A stretch of DNA of 16,184 nt from JBOGEN01 sp050743265. GTDB taxonomy: Bacteria > Actinomycetota > Actinomycetes > JBOGEN01. A program made the position numbers and the translations under genes. Numbering within the stretch: the stretch's first letter is position 1; each line of letters begins with the position of its first letter. Positions 1 to 6,707 of this stretch are shown here, piece after piece. Location: positions 1 through 16,184 of the forward strand of contig JBOGEN010000051.1 of NCBI GenBank assembly GCA_050743265.1, written 5' to 3'. Below the pieces are notes generated by a model. That model ran no database searches, was not told where the DNA came from, and saw only the letters and a list, made by a program, of their open reading frames with translations.

Positions 1-200
1 TCCCCGTCGGTGGCCGACTGCAGGCCCACGTCCTCCTGCATCCGCACCACGTCACGGATCGCCTCGTCCTCGATCGCGCGCAGCTCCGCCGCGGGCAGGC
101 GCCCGGCGGCGTGCTCGTCACGGGCGCGCAGCAGGGGCTTGGGGCGCAGCAGGCTGCCGACGTGGTCGGCACGGAACGGGGGCACGTCGCGGGTCGTCAC
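1..200 (-). CDS. MetE-like methionine synthase family protein, N-terminal part (runs off window)
   Basis: About 66 residues are visible, read leftward from a GTG at 200. A GAGGAG ribosome-binding site lies just upstream of it (complement of about 208-213). The N-terminus contains FRADHVGSLLRP, followed by an acidic-helix stretch with EDEAIRDVV and then GLQSATDG at the window edge. This order (RADHVGSxLRP, ED-AI, VTDGE-like) is the usual start of short single-barrel proteins of the cobalamin-independent methionine synthase family (YxjG/YxjH-like), which transfer a methyl group to a thiol such as homocysteine. The Zn ligands lie in the C-terminal part and are not visible, so the methyl donor cannot be judged. 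The gene is divergent from the vanA-like gene, with 189 bp between the starts. A role in handling one-carbon units from aromatic demethylation is only an inference. Confidence 0.8.
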   Translation of the reverse strand, partial: MTTRDVPPFRADHVGSLLRPKPLLRARDEHAAGRLPAAELRAIEDEAIRDVVRMQEDVGLQSATDG

Positions 201-345
201 GGGGGGCTCCTCTTCGTCGAGGCCGGTGATGGGGCTGTGTCGCAGTGCGGGCCCTGTGGCGGGCGTCTGACCGGCGGGTTCGGAGCGGGGGCGGAGGTTT
301 CTCCGCGATCCTTCCCTGTCGGGGCTTGTGCCCTGCGCCGAGGTC

Positions 346-374
346 ACGTACACAGTTGTATACAGCCGTACACC
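346..374. promoter_or_regulatory. Operator-like palindrome upstream of the aromatic demethylase operon
   Basis: The perfect 8-bp palindrome TGTATACA (357-364) is flanked on both sides by CGTACAC (347-353 and 367-373), exactly 20 bp apart. The segment is clearly more AT-rich than its surroundings and lies 16-44 bp before the vanA-like start, just ahead of its ribosome-binding site (GAGGAG, 375-380). GntR/FCD regulators usually bind short palindromes with a GT...AC core, so the regulator encoded in this operon is the natural candidate ligand. Core promoter elements are not clear enough to place. Confidence 0.5.
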
Positions 375-389
375 GAGGAGTCCAGCCCC

Positions 390-1577
390 ATGCGCACCTC
401 TTCTTCCCTCCAGAACGGCAGCGCCGCGGGCACGCCGGCGTACGCGGGCGGCGCCGAGGGCCGCACGTTCCCGCTCGACGCCTGGTACGCCGTCGCGTGG
501 GACACCGAGGTCGGCCGCACGCTGCGGCCCGTCCGGGTCGCGGACCTGCCCGTCGTCCTGTACCGCCGGCAGGACGGGCGGCCGGTCGCGCTGGCCGACG
601 CCTGCTGGCACCGGCTGGTGCCGCTGTCGATGGGGAGGCTCGAGGGTGACGACCTGCGCTGCGGCTACCACGGCATCCGGTACGACGCGGACGGCCGGGC
701 CACCCACATGCCGGCCCAGGAGACGCTGAACCCCAGCGCCTGCGTGACCTCGTACCCCGTGGTGGAGCATCACCGGTACGTGTGGGTGTGGCCTGGCGAC
801 CCGGCGCTGGCCGACCCGGCGGTCGTCCCGGACATGCACTGGAACGACGACCCCGCGTGGGCCGGGGACGGCAAGACCATCCACGTGGCCTGCGACTACC
901 GGCTCGTTCTCGACAACCTCATGGACCTCACCCACGAGGAGTTCCTCCACGGGTCGAGCATCGGGACCGCGGACCTCTCCGTGGCCGAGTTCACCGTCAC
1001 GCACACCGACACGACGGTGACCGTGACGCGGTGGATGCGCGGCATCCAGGCACCGCCGTTCTGGGCGAGCCAGCTGCGCTCCCGTTTCCCCGAGTACGAC
1101 GGCCCGGTGGACCGCTGGCAGATCATCCACTTCGAGGCGCCGTCCACGATCTGCATCGACGTCGGTGTCGCGAAGGCCGGGGCGGGTGCCCCCGACGGCG
1201 ACCGCAGCCAGGGCGTGAACAACTGGATCCTCAACACGATCACGCCCGAGACCGACCGCACCTGCCACTACCTGTGGGCGAACGCGCGCAACTACGCCAT
1301 CGACGAGCAGAGGGTGACGACGCTGCTGCGCGAGGGGGTGTCCCGGGTCTTCTTCGAGGACGAGACCATGCTCGCGGCCCAGCAGCGGGCCATCGAGGCC
1401 AACCCCGGCTACGACTTCACGAACCTCAACATCGACGCCGGGGGCATGTGGGTGCGGCGGCTGATCCAGCGCATGCTCGACGCCGAGAACGGCCTGGACG
1501 CCCAGAACGCCCTCGACCCCGACAACGGCGTCGAGGCGGCGGACGTCGCGGAGGTGCCGGCCCGTGCCGCCTCCTGA
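390..1577 (+). CDS. vanA: VanA-type Rieske oxygenase (vanillate/methoxybenzoate O-demethylase, oxygenase subunit)
   Basis: This 395-residue protein is the terminal oxygenase of a two-component aromatic O-demethylase. It takes electrons from the VanB-type reductase to hydroxylate the methoxy group, releasing a phenol and formaldehyde. The Rieske 2Fe-2S site is C72-W-H74 and C91-G-Y-H94. The mononuclear iron site follows the family pattern DLTHEEFLH, giving D179, H182 and H187. Other VanA hallmarks are the CDYRLVLDNLMDLTH block, APPFW, PVDRWQI, ITPETD and, near the C-terminus, LNIDAGGMWVRR. I chose the ATG at 390 because GAGGAG (375-380) sits 9 nt upstream and the Rieske domain begins soon after; the reading frame stays open further upstream. 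The 3' end overlaps the regulator gene by 14 bp. The exact substrate (vanillate, veratrate, syringate or another methoxy acid) cannot be read from sequence. Confidence 0.88.
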   Translation: MRTSSSLQNGSAAGTPAYAGGAEGRTFPLDAWYAVAWDTEVGRTLRPVRVADLPVVLYRRQDGRPVALADACWHRLVPLSMGRLEGDDLRCGYHGIRYDADGRATHMPAQETLNPSACVTSYPVVEHHRYVWVWPGDPALADPAVVPDMHWNDDPAWAGDGKTIHVACDYRLVLDNLMDLTHEEFLHGSSIGTADLSVAEFTVTHTDTTVTVTRWMRGIQAPPFWASQLRSRFPEYDGPVDRWQIIHFEAPSTICIDVGVAKAGAGAPDGDRSQGVNNWILNTITPETDRTCHYLWANARNYAIDEQRVTTLLREGVSRVFFEDETMLAAQQRAIEANPGYDFTNLNIDAGGMWVRRLIQRMLDAENGLDAQNALDPDNGVEAADVAEVPARAAS

Positions 1578-2385
1578 GCCGCAGCCGGACGCTCTGGCGG
1601 ACAAACAGGCGGACGCGCAGCCGGACCGCTCGGCCAGGTCCCAGACGGTGAGCGCGCTGCTCGCGCTGCGGCAGATGGTGTTCGACGGGCGGCTGTCCGC
1701 GGGGGACCGGCTGGTGGAGACCTCCCTCGTCCGGCTGCTGGGGGTGTCGCGGACCCCCGTACGCGCTGCCTTGTCGACCCTCGAGCACGAGGGGCTGCTG
1801 CGCTCCCAGCCGGGCGGCGGCTACACGGTGGCCTCGTTCGACCTCGGGGACGTCTTCGACGCGGTCGAGGTCCGCGGCACGCTCGAGGGCATGGCCGCAC
1901 GGCTCGCGGCCGAGCACGGCGTCACCCGTCGCCAGCGCGAGGGTATGCAGCGCTGCCTCGACCGTCTGGACGCCGTGGTCACCCGGCTCGGACCGGACGA
2001 GGCGGTGTTCCGCGACTACGTCACGCTGAACGAGGAGTTCCATTCCTCCGTCGTCGAGGCCGCCGACAACGCCGCGCTCTCCTCCGCGCTCGGCAGGGTC
2101 GTGGCGCTCCCGTTCGCCTCGCCGAGCGCGTTCGTGCTCGTGCAGGCCCAGCTGCCCGAGTCGCTGACCGTGCTCGTGTCCGCCCAGGAGCAGCACCGCG
2201 GCATCTTCGAGGCGATCTGCGCAGGGGAGGGCGCCCGGGCGGAGAGCCTGGCCCGCGAGCACGCCCTCATCGCCCGGCGCAACCTCGACCACGTGCTGCG
2301 CCGCCAGCAGGCGCTGCGCGCGCTGCCAGGGTTCAGGCTCATCCACGACAGGTCGGTCACGGACGAGGTTGGCGGTACCGAGTGA
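1564..2385 (+). CDS. GntR-family regulator with FCD domain (VanR-like)
   Basis: A 273-residue transcription factor. The N-terminal winged helix-turn-helix spans about residues 27-88 and contains GDRLVETSLVRLLGVSRTPVR and the wing HEGLLRSQPGGGYTV. Residues about 95-250 match the all-helical FCD effector domain, with candidate metal or effector residues H160 (NEEFH), H211 (EQHRGI) and H233 (REHAL). FCD regulators are usually repressors released by an aromatic or organic acid. The GTG start at 1564 lies inside the 3' end of the oxygenase gene (14-bp overlap), and the stop overlaps the reductase start in GTGA (2382-2385). The regulator is therefore very probably co-transcribed and translationally coupled with the enzymes it controls. 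The first 25 residues are Pro/Asp/Gln-rich and poorly conserved-looking, so a later start is possible. Confidence 0.85.
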   Translation: MPPPEPQPDALADKQADAQPDRSARSQTVSALLALRQMVFDGRLSAGDRLVETSLVRLLGVSRTPVRAALSTLEHEGLLRSQPGGGYTVASFDLGDVFDAVEVRGTLEGMAARLAAEHGVTRRQREGMQRCLDRLDAVVTRLGPDEAVFRDYVTLNEEFHSSVVEAADNAALSSALGRVVALPFASPSAFVLVQAQLPESLTVLVSAQEQHRGIFEAICAGEGARAESLAREHALIARRNLDHVLRRQQALRALPGFRLIHDRSVTDEVGGTE

Positions 2386-3395
2386 GCGCGACAAGCACAC
2401 GCCGGTGGTCCCCTGCGGTCGTCCGGGAGACCGAGCAGGTCGCCGAGGGGGTCCGGCGGATCGCCTTCGAGCCCGAGACGGGGACGGCGCGGGTTGCCGT
2501 CCCGCCGGGCAGCCACCTCGACGTTGCCGTACGCGTCCACGGCCGGCCGGACGTGCGGTCGTACTCCCTGCTCACCGCAGGGCGGGACCGTGACCGGCTC
2601 ACGGTGGCGGTCAGGCTCGACCCGCACGGGCGGGGCGGCTCGGCGTACCTGTGGTCGCTGCGCCCGGGGGCGCGGGTGCGGGTCACCCAGCCGCTGCAGG
2701 GCTTCCCGCTGCTCTACGACAGACCCCAGTACGTGCTGCTCGCCGGCGGTATCGGCATCACCGCGCTGGTCGGCATGGCCGAGCGGCTCGCAGCACGCGG
2801 GGCCGACTTCCGTTTCGTCTACACCGGACGGCGTCGCGCGGTCATGCCGTTCGTGGACGCGCTCGAGGAGGCGTACGGCGCCCGGCTCCGGGTCGTCGAG
2901 TCCGAGCGGGAGGGCCACCTCGACGTGCCCGGCCTCGTGGCCGACTGCGGGGGCGGCACGGAGATGTACGTGTGCGGCCCCGGCGGCCTGCGGGACGCCG
3001 TCCGCCGCGCCTGGTCGGAGCAGGAACATCCCCACTCGTCCCTGCGGTTCGAGACGTTCGGCAGCGGGGGCCGCTGGGCGCCCGAGCCGTTCCGGGTGCG
3101 CATCCCACGCCTCGGCATCGAGACGGTGGTGCCGGAGAACGCGTCCATGCTCGAGGCGCTGCAGCGCGCCGGCGCGGACCTCATGTACGACTGCCGCAAG
3201 GGCGAGTGCGGCCTGTGCGTGGCCACCGTGCTGGAGGCCGAGGGCGCGCTCGACCACCGGGACGTGTTCCTCAGCACCGCCCAGCAGGAGCGCGGCAACA
3301 CCGTGCTCACCTGCGTCTCCCGGATGGTGAGCCGCCGTACCGCCGCCGTGGGAGAGGGTGCCGCCGAGGGCTCCCTGGCGATCGACGTGCCCTGA
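2382..3395 (+). CDS. vanB: VanB-type oxidoreductase: FMN, NAD(P)H and 2Fe-2S reductase subunit
   Basis: A 337-residue phthalate-dioxygenase-reductase-like protein that passes electrons from NAD(P)H through FMN and a plant-type 2Fe-2S cluster to the Rieske oxygenase. Domain order is as expected for VanB: a flavin-binding barrel with RSYS at 59-62; a nucleotide-binding domain with AGGIGIT at 121-127 and VCGP at 197-200; and a C-terminal ferredoxin domain with cluster cysteines C271, C276, C279 (CRKGECGLC) and C311. The length is typical of the family. The start GTG overlaps the regulator stop by 4 bp (GTGA), a standard translational-coupling arrangement. It completes the oxygenase-regulator-reductase operon, and a hairpin at 3417-3450 follows. 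Confidence 0.88.
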   Translation: MSATSTRRWSPAVVRETEQVAEGVRRIAFEPETGTARVAVPPGSHLDVAVRVHGRPDVRSYSLLTAGRDRDRLTVAVRLDPHGRGGSAYLWSLRPGARVRVTQPLQGFPLLYDRPQYVLLAGGIGITALVGMAERLAARGADFRFVYTGRRRAVMPFVDALEEAYGARLRVVESEREGHLDVPGLVADCGGGTEMYVCGPGGLRDAVRRAWSEQEHPHSSLRFETFGSGGRWAPEPFRVRIPRLGIETVVPENASMLEALQRAGADLMYDCRKGECGLCVATVLEAEGALDHRDVFLSTAQQERGNTVLTCVSRMVSRRTAAVGEGAAEGSLAIDVP

Positions 3396-3416
3396 GTCGC
3401 GCCCTGCCTCGTGTCC

Positions 3417-3450
3417 GCTCTCCCGGTGAGGGTCGGTGCTCCGGGAGGGC
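3417..3450 (+). terminator. Stem-loop after the van operon, terminator-like
   Basis: A 10-bp inverted repeat (3417-3426 pairs with 3441-3450, with one T-G wobble) encloses a 14-nt loop, 22 nt after the reductase stop. No T-tract follows, as is common for actinomycete terminators. The rest of 3396-3522 holds nothing else I can support. Confidence 0.45.
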
Positions 3451-3522
3451 AACCAGCTCGGCCTCGGGCAGCTGGTGATGCCCGGCACGCCCGACGCCGC
3501 ACGGCTGCCCTAGTGGGCCGGC

Positions 3523-4182
3523 TCAGGCCAGGCTGCCTGCGCCCCAGAAGAAGGGACCCGCGGTCGACGCCACGTTGACCCGCCACCCGAGGTGAGCCAG
3601 CCGCTCCTCGAGGTCAGCAGGTTCGTACGGCACCTTCACGACGCGGTGGGCACTCCCGTCGGTCAAGCGCCGGCGGACGGTCGAGGACGACTCGCCGTCC
3701 ACCAGCTCGTCAGGAGTGCGGTACCCGTCGTCGACAAAGAGCACTCGGCCGCCTGGCTTCAGGCAGTCAGCCACCATCTCCCAAAAAGACGCAAACCGCT
3801 CAGGCGGTACGTGGGAGAGCCAGAAGCCGAAGAAGACCGCGTCGTATCGGCGGTCGGGTGCCCAGGTGAAGATGTCGGCGTGGATGAAGCGCACCCGATC
3901 GCTGGTGACCCGGGTCGAGGCGATGTCCAGCATCTCCGGCGAGGCGTCCACGGCGGTGATCTGCGTGGCATGACGCAGCAGCTGGCTGGTCCAGGCCCCG
4001 TTCCCGCAGGCCAGCTCCAGGACGTCCCCGCGTGGGCGAAAGGCGTCGACAGCCGCTGACAGTTCCTCTCCACCTGCGAACGGGAGAGCGTGGTTCTCGT
4101 ACTCCCGAGCGATCGCGCGGTAGTAGGCCGCCTGCTCGTCCAGGAGCCGGTCGAGGTCTCCGGGTCCATGGGTCGATGTCAC
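3523..4182 (-). CDS. Class I SAM-dependent methyltransferase
   Basis: This 219-residue protein has a Rossmann-fold methyltransferase core. Motif I is VLELACGNGAW (about residues 54-64), the acidic ribose-binding residue is in VDASPEML (about 78-85), motif II/III is in FIHADIFTW, and KPGGRVLFVDD (about 142-152) is the classic post-motif III strand. The acceptor substrate cannot be deduced. I chose the GTG at 4182 because AGGA lies 8 nt upstream; the frame extends to 4248, but that longer start has no visible ribosome-binding site. The gene lies 118 bp downstream of lpd on the same strand. Its base composition looks lower in GC than its neighbours (one 60-nt stretch at 3781-3840 is about 60 % GC), which hints at acquisition by transfer. 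The upstream ribosome-binding site is partly in a hairpin (see 4192-4210). Confidence 0.82.
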   Translation of the reverse strand: MTSTHGPGDLDRLLDEQAAYYRAIAREYENHALPFAGGEELSAAVDAFRPRGDVLELACGNGAWTSQLLRHATQITAVDASPEMLDIASTRVTSDRVRFIHADIFTWAPDRRYDAVFFGFWLSHVPPERFASFWEMVADCLKPGGRVLFVDDGYRTPDELVDGESSSTVRRRLTDGSAHRVVKVPYEPADLEERLAHLGWRVNVASTAGPFFWGAGSLA

Positions 4183-4191
4183 GGACGAGAT

Positions 4192-4210
4192 CCTGGCCGC
4201 TTCGGCCAGG
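4192..4210 (-). promoter_or_regulatory. 8-bp hairpin just upstream of the methyltransferase start, overlapping its ribosome-binding site
   Basis: On the minus strand CCTGGCCG-aag-CGGCCAGG forms a perfect 8-bp stem with a 3-nt loop. The last AGG of the stem is also the core of the only Shine-Dalgarno candidate for the GTG at 4182. It may lower translation of the methyltransferase, or act as a terminator or attenuator for read-through from lpd. No T-tract follows. Confidence 0.4.
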
Positions 4211-4235
4211 TACAACAACCGCTGCGCGCCACGAA

Positions 4236-4281
4236 GGGCTCCCGGCACAACGAGCCCGGCGGCCCGTGTCGTGTCCGGGCC
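4236..4281 (-). terminator. Overlapping stem-loops after lpd, possible terminator
   Basis: Three 6-bp GC-rich inverted repeats lie 20-65 nt after the lpd stop: 4261-4266 with 4276-4281, 4254-4259 with 4275-4280, and 4236-4241 with 4252-4257. The first two share most of one arm, and the second and third share 4254-4257, so not all can form together. No T-run is present. They probably mark the end of the lpd transcript, but the support is only the folding potential. Confidence 0.3.
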
Positions 4282-4300
4282 ACGCCGGCCCTGCGCCGCT

Positions 4301-5701
4301 TCAGAAGTTGATCATGTGGCCCTCGAGGCCGTGGAACGCCTCCTTGAGGGCCTCGCTCAGCGTCGGGTGGGCGTGCACGTTGCGCGCCAGCTCCGTGGTG
4401 GTGAGGTCCCACTGCTGGGCGAGGGTCAGCTCGGGGAGCAGCTCGGTGACGTCCGGGCCGATCATGTGCGCGCCGAGCAGCTCGCCGTACTTGGCATCCG
4501 CCAGGATCTTCACGAAGCCGGTCGTGTCGCCGAGCCCGTGGGCCTTGCCGTTCGCGGTGAACGGGAACTTCGCGACCTTGACGTCGTAGCCCTGCTCGCG
4601 CGCCTGCGCCTCCGTCCAGCCGAACGAGGCGACCTGGGGCTGGCAGTACGTGGCCCGCGGCATCATCGGGTACTCCAGCGGCATCGTCTCCGCGCCGGCG
4701 ATCGTCTCCGCGGCGATGACGCCCATCGCCTCGGCCACGTGGGCGAGCATGAGCTTCGCGGTCACGTCCCCGATCGCGAGGATGCTCGGCACGTTCGTCC
4801 GCATGTACGCGTCGATGGCGACCGCGCCCCGGTCGGTCAGCTCGACGCCGGCCTTCTCGAGGCCAAGCCGCTCGATGTTCGGGGCGAACCCGATGGCCTG
4901 GAGGACCTTGTCGGTCTGCAGCGTCTGCTGCTGGCCGTCCTTGGACACGGTGACCGTGACCTGGTCGCCGGAGTCGTCGATCGACTCCACCTTCGTGGAC
5001 GTCATGACCGAGACGCCGGCCTTGCTGAACCGCTTGGTGAGCTCCTTGGAGACCTCCTCGTCCTCGAGCGGGACGATGCGGTCGAGGAACTCCACGAGCG
5101 TGACCTGCACGCCGTAGCTCGACAGCACGTACGCGAACTCGACGCCGATGGCCCCCGCACCCGCGATCACGACGCTGCCGGGCAGGGAGTCGCTGAGGAT
5201 CTGCTCCTCGTACGTCACCACACGCTCCGACAGCGACGTGCCGGGCAGCAGCTTCGTGGACGACCCGGTCGAGACGACGCAGTGGCCGAACGTCACGGTC
5301 TCGGAGCCGCCGTCGTTCAGCGAGACGTCCAGCGTGGTCGGGTCCGTGAAGGTGCCCCAGCCGTTGATCTCCTCGATGCCGTTCTTCTTCATCAGGAAGT
5401 GGACGCCCTTGACCCGGCCGTCGGCGACCTTGCGGCTTCTGGTGTACGCGGCGCCGTAGTCGAGCGAGACGGTCCCGTCGATGCGGATGCCGAACGTGTC
5501 GGCCTCTTTGGTGACGAGCTGGGCCAGCTCGGCGTTGCGCAGCAGCGCCTTGGACGGGATGCACCCCACGTTGAGGCACACGCCACCCCAGTACCGCGGC
5601 TCCACCACGGCGGTGGAGAGGCCCAGCTGCGAGGCGCGGATGGCGGCGACGTACCCACCCGGGCCCGCGCCGAGGACGACGACGTCGAAGTGCCGGCTCA
5701 T
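4301..5701 (-). CDS. lpdA: Dihydrolipoyl dehydrogenase (E3 component)
   Basis: This 466-residue flavoprotein reoxidises the dihydrolipoyl group of 2-oxoacid dehydrogenase complexes (and possibly the peroxidase/reductase system known in mycobacteria) using NAD+. It has the FAD-binding motif GAGPGG at 11-16, the redox-active disulfide C42-x4-C47 in GGVCLNVGCIPSK, the NAD-binding motif GAGAIG at 181-186, the second FAD motif AIGDV at 309-313, and the C-terminal active-site HPTLSE with H445 and E450. Length and motifs match the actinobacterial LpdC type; the E1 and E2 genes are not in this window. The ATG at 5701 has no good Shine-Dalgarno, but a -10-like TAGGGT ends 6 nt before it, so the mRNA may be leaderless. 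Confidence 0.95.
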   Translation of the reverse strand: MSRHFDVVVLGAGPGGYVAAIRASQLGLSTAVVEPRYWGGVCLNVGCIPSKALLRNAELAQLVTKEADTFGIRIDGTVSLDYGAAYTRSRKVADGRVKGVHFLMKKNGIEEINGWGTFTDPTTLDVSLNDGGSETVTFGHCVVSTGSSTKLLPGTSLSERVVTYEEQILSDSLPGSVVIAGAGAIGVEFAYVLSSYGVQVTLVEFLDRIVPLEDEEVSKELTKRFSKAGVSVMTSTKVESIDDSGDQVTVTVSKDGQQQTLQTDKVLQAIGFAPNIERLGLEKAGVELTDRGAVAIDAYMRTNVPSILAIGDVTAKLMLAHVAEAMGVIAAETIAGAETMPLEYPMMPRATYCQPQVASFGWTEAQAREQGYDVKVAKFPFTANGKAHGLGDTTGFVKILADAKYGELLGAHMIGPDVTELLPELTLAQQWDLTTTELARNVHAHPTLSEALKEAFHGLEGHMINF

Positions 5702-5756
5702 GGCCGCACCCTAGCGAGGGTCGGGGGGTGGTCAGCGAGTCGTACGCTGCGGTGCG
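5702..5756. promoter_or_regulatory. Compact divergent promoter region between lpd and the DUF5522-type gene
   Basis: Only 55 bp separate the two starts. Leftward, TAGGGT (complement of 5708-5713) lies 6 nt before the lpd ATG, with CTGACC (complement of 5730-5735) 16 nt further upstream as a possible -35. Rightward, TACGCT (5743-5748) fits the actinobacterial TAnnnT -10 pattern and ends 8 nt before the ATG at 5757; I see no clear -35 for it. Neither gene has a convincing Shine-Dalgarno, so both transcripts may be leaderless. Confidence 0.4.
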
Positions 5757-6023
5757 ATGTCACCGCGCGCGGACCCCCCGCCGTCACCCTCGCCGCCGGA
5801 CCGGCCCGCCGGGCGCCCGCTGACCGAGCCGCACCCGGCGCGGCTGCCTCTCGACCACCCTCGCCGGGCGGAGGTCCTCGCCGCACACGCGGCTGCGCTC
5901 GACGCCGGCGAGCTCGGCTACCTCGATCCGAACACCGGGCTGTTCGTGCTCACCGCGGCGTACCTGCGCGACCGCGGGTACTGCTGCGAGCGGGGCTGCC
6001 GGCACTGCCCGTACCTGGTCTGA
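5757..6023 (+). CDS. DUF5522-type small cysteine-rich protein
   Basis: This 88-residue protein has a Pro-rich, probably disordered first 30 residues. The conserved part is LGYLDPNTGLFVLTAAYLRDRGYCCERGCRHCPYLV. Its signature, (Y)xDPxTGxxVxT, then LxxRGxCCxxGCRHCPY, is that of the family catalogued as DUF5522, found in bacteria and in a human C1orf53-like protein. The four cysteines (CC-x3-C-x2-C) plus a His near the C-terminus could bind a metal or a cluster, but no function is established. No Shine-Dalgarno is seen; the start is close to a -10-like TACGCT. The conserved C-terminal block makes this a real gene despite its size. Confidence 0.82.
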   Translation: MSPRADPPPSPSPPDRPAGRPLTEPHPARLPLDHPRRAEVLAAHAAALDAGELGYLDPNTGLFVLTAAYLRDRGYCCERGCRHCPYLV

Positions 6024-6169
6024 GGGCGGGCTCGGGCGACCACGTCCGACCCCTCTCCACCGCGCCTGGCCCCCGTGCCCGCCGGGACACGCGGGCGCGC
6101 CCGCTCGACCGGCCCGGATATCTGCGAATCGGTTGCAGTCAGATCAGGGGCGGAGGAGGCTCACTCTTC

Positions 6170-6691
6170 GTGACGCCGATGTTGCACACCGTACGGCTCT
6201 CGCTCGAGCCCTACGGCCCCGCCGACGAGCGTGACTTCTGGACGCTCTTCGACGACCCGCGGGTCACCCGCTGGCTGGGCTCGGCGCAGGAGGGCCCGGG
6301 ACACGGCGAGATGTTCCGGCGGATCTTTGCCACGCCGCTGCCCGGGCAGCGCTTCGACGCCTGGGCTGTGCGCGAGGGCGGGCAGTACGTCGGGCACGCC
6401 GAGATCGGGCCCGGCGAGGGTGGGGACGGCCACGAGCTCACCTACGCCCTGCGCCCCCAGGTCTGGGGCAACGGGCTGGGTCGCGAGATCGCCGAGGCCC
6501 TGGCGGCGTACGGGCTCGAGGTGCTCATGTACGACGCGGTGTACGCCACGGTCGACGCCCGCAACGCCGCCTCCCTCGCGGTGTTGAGCCAGGCCGGGTT
6601 CGTGCACACGAAGGACGTCACGCCCCGCGACGGCCGGCTGTCGCGCGTGCTGACCCGGGAGTCCCAGCGCGTCGCCGCTCGCCTGCGCTGA
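6170..6691 (+). CDS. GNAT-family N-acetyltransferase (RimJ/RimL type)
   Basis: A 173-residue acetyl-CoA-dependent acetyltransferase of the Acetyltransf_3 (RimJ/RimL-like) group; the acceptor is unknown. Visible features are the N-terminal TVRLSLEPYGPADERDFWTLFDDPRVTRWLG, the central strand and helix YVGHAEIG...ELTYALRPQVWGNGLGREIAEAL (about residues 73-111) with the Q-x-x-G-x-G acetyl-CoA loop at 97-102, and the late motif DARNAASLAVLSQAGF (129-144). The GTG at 6170 is chosen because GGAGGAGG (6152-6159) sits 10 nt upstream; the ATG at 6179 would be 19 nt away. The preceding 6024-6169 segment holds nothing else I can identify. The gene ends 12 bp from the convergent marR gene. Confidence 0.85.
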   Translation: MTPMLHTVRLSLEPYGPADERDFWTLFDDPRVTRWLGSAQEGPGHGEMFRRIFATPLPGQRFDAWAVREGGQYVGHAEIGPGEGGDGHELTYALRPQVWGNGLGREIAEALAAYGLEVLMYDAVYATVDARNAASLAVLSQAGFVHTKDVTPRDGRLSRVLTRESQRVAARLR

Positions 6692-6692
6692 A

Positions 6693-6707
6693 CTGAGCGC
6701 GGCTCAG
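6693..6707. terminator. Short hairpin between convergent GNAT and MarR genes
   Basis: CTGAGC-gcg-GCTCAG is a perfect 6-bp stem with a 3-nt loop. It starts right after the GNAT stop and covers the marR stop codon, a good position for a bidirectional terminator. No T-tract is visible on either side. Confidence 0.45.

Noticed and set aside
2016..3488. Leftward 490-codon frame opposite vanB and the regulator
   Set aside because: Antisense shadow; the rightward frames carry the GntR/FCD and VanB motifs in full.
3436..3513. 25-codon rightward frame (GTG start, ending ...GQLVMPGTPDAARLP) after the van operon
   Set aside because: It looks a little like the tail of a decayed gene, but it starts inside the terminator-like hairpin, is too short to assign and has no recognisable family.
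4183..4248. Upstream extension of the methyltransferase to GTG 4248
   Set aside because: The added 22 residues are not methyltransferase-like, no Shine-Dalgarno precedes that GTG, and the region forms hairpins instead.
4271..6167. Long open frame rightward across the lpd gene, joined to the GNAT gene
   Set aside because: It is the shadow of lpd on the opposite strand; real protein features and the ribosome-binding site begin only at 6170.
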